Assembly: GCF_947254095.1 (NCBI RefSeq)
Contig: NZ_CAMYBV010000029.1
Coordinates: 1-9,645 of the forward strand
Length of the DNA stretch: 9,645 bases
Source of the DNA: an uncultured Mobiluncus sp.
Lineage (GTDB): Bacteria; Actinomycetota; Actinomycetes; Actinomycetales; Actinomycetaceae
Direction: 5' to 3'
The notes below the pieces were generated by a model that did no database searches, was not told the origin of the DNA, and saw only the letters and a program-made list of their open reading frames with translations. Positions 6,643 to 9,645 of this stretch are shown here, piece by piece; position 1 is the first letter of the stretch, and every line of letters begins with the position of its first letter. The position numbers and the translations under genes are program-made.

Positions 6643-7944
6643 ATGTTCTTTTTCAGGATGATTTTCAAGGCGTTGCGCCGGCAGGTCGGCAAACGCCTCA
6701 TGATTGCGCTAACGATTTTCTTAGGGGCGGGGCTCACGACTTCCATGCTCGCGGTCATGCTGGACGTCGGGGATAAAATCAAGCAGGAACTTGGCTCTTA
6801 CGGTGCCAATATCCAAGTGCTACCGCAAGGAAAATCCGTAGTTTCCCAACTCTATGATTTCGAGGATACGGGTAGCTCGGCGAATTCCCAGTCCGGAGCG
6901 TTGCAGGAATCCGAGCTGGCAAAACTGAAAACCATATTTTGGGCTTACAACATCGAAAACTTCGCTCCGTTCCTGGGAACCAAGGCTGCTTCCTCAGGCC
7001 AAGACATTGACGTAGTCGGGACCTGGTTTCGCAAGAAGCTAGCCATCCCCACTGGGGAAAAAGTCGATACCGGCATGGCGGATATGCGCGACTGGTGGGA
7101 AGTCCAAGGCAACTGGCCAAAGGCTGCCGATGAAGTCATGGTCGGAACGAAACTGGCTCAGCAAAACGGCTGGCATCTGGGGGACTCTCTGACCTTGAAA
7201 CCCCCGCCCGGATTAGCTGGCTCCGCACCCAGTCCAACTTTGACTATCAGCGGTATCTTTACTTCCGGTTCCAATGAAGACCGGCAACTGTTTGCGGATT
7301 TGAGCGTAGCTCAGAGCCTCTCGGGTCGTCCGGGCCAGGTCGACCGGGTAGAGGTGCGTGCTATCACCACGCCGGAAAATGACTTGTCCCGCCGCGCTGC
7401 CCGCGATCCCAGCTCACTATCTCTGGAGGACTGGGAAACCTGGTACTGCACCGCTTACACGTCCTCAATCGCCTATCAGATTGAGGAAGTCATGAGCAAC
7501 GCCGTGGCCACCCCCGTGCATCAAATCGCCGACAGTGAGGGCACGATTCTGGAAAAAACCCAGCTCATTATGACTTTGGTGGCGATTTTGGCCATGGCGG
7601 GTTCCGCTCTGGGTATTGCTAACCTGGTGACTGCCTCGGTGATGGAACGTTCCGCCGAAATCGGACTGATGAAAGCTTTGGGGGCGCGTAATCTGTTTGT
7701 GGTGCTGATGATTTTGACGGAAACCTTCATCGTGAGCCTGGTCGGGGCCGCGTTCGGATGTGTGGGCGGCATCGGTCTGGCCCAACTGGTCGGACACCTG
7801 GTATTTGGGGTCAGTATCAATATCCGCCCAGTGGTTTTCCCCTTGATGGCGGTCATCGTGGGGCTGACGGTTTTGCTGGGCTGTTTACCTTCAATCCGGG
7901 CGCTGGTGACTTTACAGCCGGCGCGGGTCCTGCACAGAAAGTAG
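6643..7944 (+). CDS. FtsX/MacB-type ABC transporter permease (module 2, first)
   Basis: A 433-residue permease with the FtsX layout: TM1 at about 20-40, an extracytoplasmic domain (about 42-305) and three C-terminal segments (about 307-332, 351-383, 398-418). MERSAEIGLMKALGA (334-348) forms the cytoplasmic coupling region. After TM1 comes SYGANIQVLPQG (52-63), shared in form with the next permease. W268... more exactly the WYCTAYTSSIAYQIEE stretch (267-282) contains the single extracytoplasmic cysteine C269 and is a conserved-looking element. AAGG at 6628-6631 lies 11 nt upstream, part of a duplicated CTAAGG (6618-6623 and 6626-6631). This gene and the next probably form a heterodimer with the downstream ATPase, as in the homologous Campylobacter operon. 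The substrate is not known. Confidence 0.9.
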   Translation: MFFFRMIFKALRRQVGKRLMIALTIFLGAGLTTSMLAVMLDVGDKIKQELGSYGANIQVLPQGKSVVSQLYDFEDTGSSANSQSGALQESELAKLKTIFWAYNIENFAPFLGTKAASSGQDIDVVGTWFRKKLAIPTGEKVDTGMADMRDWWEVQGNWPKAADEVMVGTKLAQQNGWHLGDSLTLKPPPGLAGSAPSPTLTISGIFTSGSNEDRQLFADLSVAQSLSGRPGQVDRVEVRAITTPENDLSRRAARDPSSLSLEDWETWYCTAYTSSIAYQIEEVMSNAVATPVHQIADSEGTILEKTQLIMTLVAILAMAGSALGIANLVTASVMERSAEIGLMKALGARNLFVVLMILTETFIVSLVGAAFGCVGGIGLAQLVGHLVFGVSINIRPVVFPLMAVIVGLTVLLGCLPSIRALVTLQPARVLHRK

Positions 7945-7950
7945 GCGGGA

Positions 7951-9114
7951 ATGAACTCACACAAACGCATGTTCGTGCGCATCATTTGGAAAGCCTTTGC
8001 GCACCGTTTCTCCCGGGTTATGATTGCTTCCCTGGCAATCGCAATGGGTGCCTCCATCCTGTCCGGGTTGGGGCTGGTGGCGGTGACAGTTCCCGATTAC
8101 ATCGCTAAGGAACTGCGTTCGTTTGGGGCAAACCTGGTGGTGTTGCCGCAAGGTTCCAATGTAATTACTCGGGAAACGGTGTCTGCCATCGACCGGCAGT
8201 GCGGCGAGAGTCTGATGGGGCGGGCCGGCTACAGTTACGGTAACCTGCTCTACGGTCAGCAGCCCGTCCCCCTCATGGTGACGAAATTTGCCGACGCCCG
8301 GTCAGTCCGACCCTACTGGTCAATCGACGGGAAAGTGCCGCAGGGCAGCGAACAGATCCTGTTAGGGGTGAACCTCGCAGAAAAATTCCGTCTGCACGTC
8401 GGCGACCTGATTGGCCTCAAGGTGGCGCAGCTGCGGGAAAACACCGGGGGGGACGATTCGGGGCATGACAACCGGGCTGGCAAACAGCTGGAAATCTCCG
8501 GGCTGCTGCGCACCGGCGGTCCCGAGGACGACCTGGCGGTGTTAAGCCCGGACAGTTACACCGCTATGGGTGGGGTTGCCGATGGCTACAGTTTGGTGGA
8601 ATATTCACTGAAAGGCGATACTTCCCAATTGAGCGCTTTAGCGAAAACCATCGGAAAAAAGGTCAACGGGGTTGACGCTGAAGTGGTGCGTCGAACTACC
8701 CAAAATGAAACCCGCATTGCCCATACTCTAAGCAACCTAATTTGGTTGGTCAGTATTATTATTTCCGCACTAATGCTGATTGCGGTATCCGCGACACTGA
8801 GTTCGATTGTCTCGGAACGCGCTCGCGAGATTGGGCTGAAAAAGGCATTGGGGGCTTTGAGCAAGGACGTATTCACGGAACTTATCGGGGAATCGATAAT
8901 GTTAGGGCTGTTCGGAGGCTTCTTAGGGGTCTTGCTGGGAATCGGTCTGGCCGATTACATATTGCAAAAAGTTTTCCTGGCACGAGTAGAAATTAACTGG
9001 ATAATTTTAGTCCTCACGATTGTTTTTTCGGTAGCGGTAGCGGTTATCGGTTCTCTGTGGCCGGCTAAACGTATTGCCCGGATTAATCCTATAAACGTTC
9101 TTGGTGGAGAGTGA
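7951..9114 (+). CDS. FtsX/MacB-type ABC transporter permease (module 2, second)
   Basis: A 387-residue paralogue of the preceding gene and its likely partner. TM1 is at about 23-46, then SFGANLVVLPQG (57-68), an extracytoplasmic domain to about 260 and C-terminal segments at about 262-286, 312-336 and 348-370. SERAREIGLKKALGA (288-302) is the coupling stretch facing the ATPase. The N-terminal basic-plus-hydrophobic pattern supports the reading frame. The ATG at 7951 is six nt after the previous stop, with AGGCGGGA directly upstream but closely spaced. An internal ATG at 7969 (MFVRIIWK) would resemble related permease starts but lacks its own binding site. One cysteine, C84, lies in the extracytoplasmic domain. 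The three permeases in the window belong to the same superfamily, and the two in this module resemble each other more than the module 1 permease. Confidence 0.9.
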   Translation: MNSHKRMFVRIIWKAFAHRFSRVMIASLAIAMGASILSGLGLVAVTVPDYIAKELRSFGANLVVLPQGSNVITRETVSAIDRQCGESLMGRAGYSYGNLLYGQQPVPLMVTKFADARSVRPYWSIDGKVPQGSEQILLGVNLAEKFRLHVGDLIGLKVAQLRENTGGDDSGHDNRAGKQLEISGLLRTGGPEDDLAVLSPDSYTAMGGVADGYSLVEYSLKGDTSQLSALAKTIGKKVNGVDAEVVRRTTQNETRIAHTLSNLIWLVSIIISALMLIAVSATLSSIVSERAREIGLKKALGALSKDVFTELIGESIMLGLFGGFLGVLLGIGLADYILQKVFLARVEINWIILVLTIVFSVAVAVIGSLWPAKRIARINPINVLGGE

Positions 9115-9121
9115 GAATGCT

Positions 9122-9645
9122 ATGGCAGATAATAATGATGAACAATTGATTTATCGAGTTGAGAAGGTGTCTCGAAAATACGGCGAGTTGGCGGCGCTGG
9201 ATAATGTCAGCCTCGACATAACTCGCGGCGAGTGGCTCTCGGTAGTGGGGCCGTCCGGTTCGGGCAAGTCAACTTTGATGAACATTCTGGGCTGTCTGGA
9301 TTCCCCCACCGAAGGACTGGTTTACCTGGAGGGCGAGCGTCTGGACAAAATGGGTGAACTGGAATTGGCCGCGGTGCGTCGCCGCAAGATTGGCCTCATC
9401 TTTCAACAGTTCCACCTGGTAAAGCACCTCTCGGCGGTAGAAAACGTGATGATGGCCCAGTACTACCATTCCCTCCCCGATGAAGCCGAGGCGATGGAGG
9501 CACTAGACCGGGTGGGCATGTCCGCTCGCGCCACCCACCTCCCTCATGAACTGTCTGGAGGGGAGCAGCAGCGCGTGTGCGTGGCTCGTGCCCTCATCAA
9601 CCACCCCTCCGTCATCCTGGCCGACGAACCGACCGGAAACCTCGA
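9122..9645 (+). CDS. ABC transporter ATP-binding protein, MacB/LolD-like (module 2, 3' end missing)
   Basis: The first 174 residues of an ATPase that continues past the right edge. ATG at 9122 opens MADNNDEQLIYRVEKVSRKY; an earlier ATG at 9117 is in another frame and stops after ten codons. Walker A is GPSGSGKS (43-50), the Q-loop is around Q95 in LIFQQFHLV, the ABC signature is LSGGEQQ (144-150) and Walker B is VILADEP (164-170), followed by TGNLD. The switch histidine lies beyond the window. The ribosome binding site is mediocre (GGAGA at 9106-9110 or GAGA at 9113-9116). It follows the second permease by seven nt and should energise the permease pair. It lacks the Ser/Gly/Lys insert of the module 1 ATPase, so the two are diverged paralogues dedicated to different permeases. 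Confidence 0.93.
   Translation, partial: MADNNDEQLIYRVEKVSRKYGELAALDNVSLDITRGEWLSVVGPSGSGKSTLMNILGCLDSPTEGLVYLEGERLDKMGELELAAVRRRKIGLIFQQFHLVKHLSAVENVMMAQYYHSLPDEAEAMEALDRVGMSARATHLPHELSGGEQQRVCVARALINHPSVILADEPTGNL

Noticed and set aside
1..9645. CRISPR arrays, tRNA or rRNA genes, riboswitches
   Set aside because: No regularly spaced repeats, cloverleaf or recognisable RNA-gene sequence was seen on either strand.

Overview
The window carries an iron-acquisition locus from a Gram-positive, actinomycete-like bacterium. The reasons are DtxR/IdeR-type operators, a lipoprotein (not free periplasmic) P19 homologue, GTG and TTG starts, moderately high GC and no sign of an outer-membrane component. 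Actinomycetaceae such as Mobiluncus or Varibaculum would fit, but that genus guess is weak.

Layout. Positions 1-323 (minus strand) hold the C-terminal part of a degenerate transposase/integrase that runs off the left edge. A sigma70-like promoter (300-328) and a DtxR-like box (328-346) follow. They drive module 1, tightly packed on the plus strand: a DUF4418 membrane protein with a Met/His-rich insert (407-925), an FtsX/MacB-type ABC permease (932-2152) and its ATPase (2153-2857). A 125-bp gap (2858-2982) contains a second promoter and a second DtxR-like box that matches the first at 15 of 17 core positions. It starts module 2: FTR1 iron permease (2983-4692), P19/Tpd/FetP-type lipoprotein (4692-5336), polytopic DUF2318 protein (5347-6621), two more FtsX-type permeases (6643-7944, 7951-9114) and the start of a second ATPase (9122-9645, cut by the right edge). 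Gaps within each module are 21 nt or less, with two zero-or-overlap junctions, so each looks like one operon.

How it may work. Module 2 has the gene content and order of the p19 operon of Campylobacter jejuni (FTR1 permease, P19, DUF2318 protein, two permeases, ATPase, then thioredoxin-like proteins); the last are expected just beyond the window. P19 would bind iron outside the cell, FTR1 would carry it across the membrane, and the DUF2318 protein with the ABC permeases would provide an accessory, possibly redox or energy-coupled, step that is poorly understood. Module 1, under a near-identical operator, adds a second ABC unit and a putative metal-handling membrane protein.

The most interesting points are the shared operator joining the DUF4418-ABC module to the P19-FTR1 module, a Tat-like twin-arginine motif inside the DUF2318 membrane protein, the Met/His insert in the DUF4418 protein, and the transposase remnant abutting the promoter.
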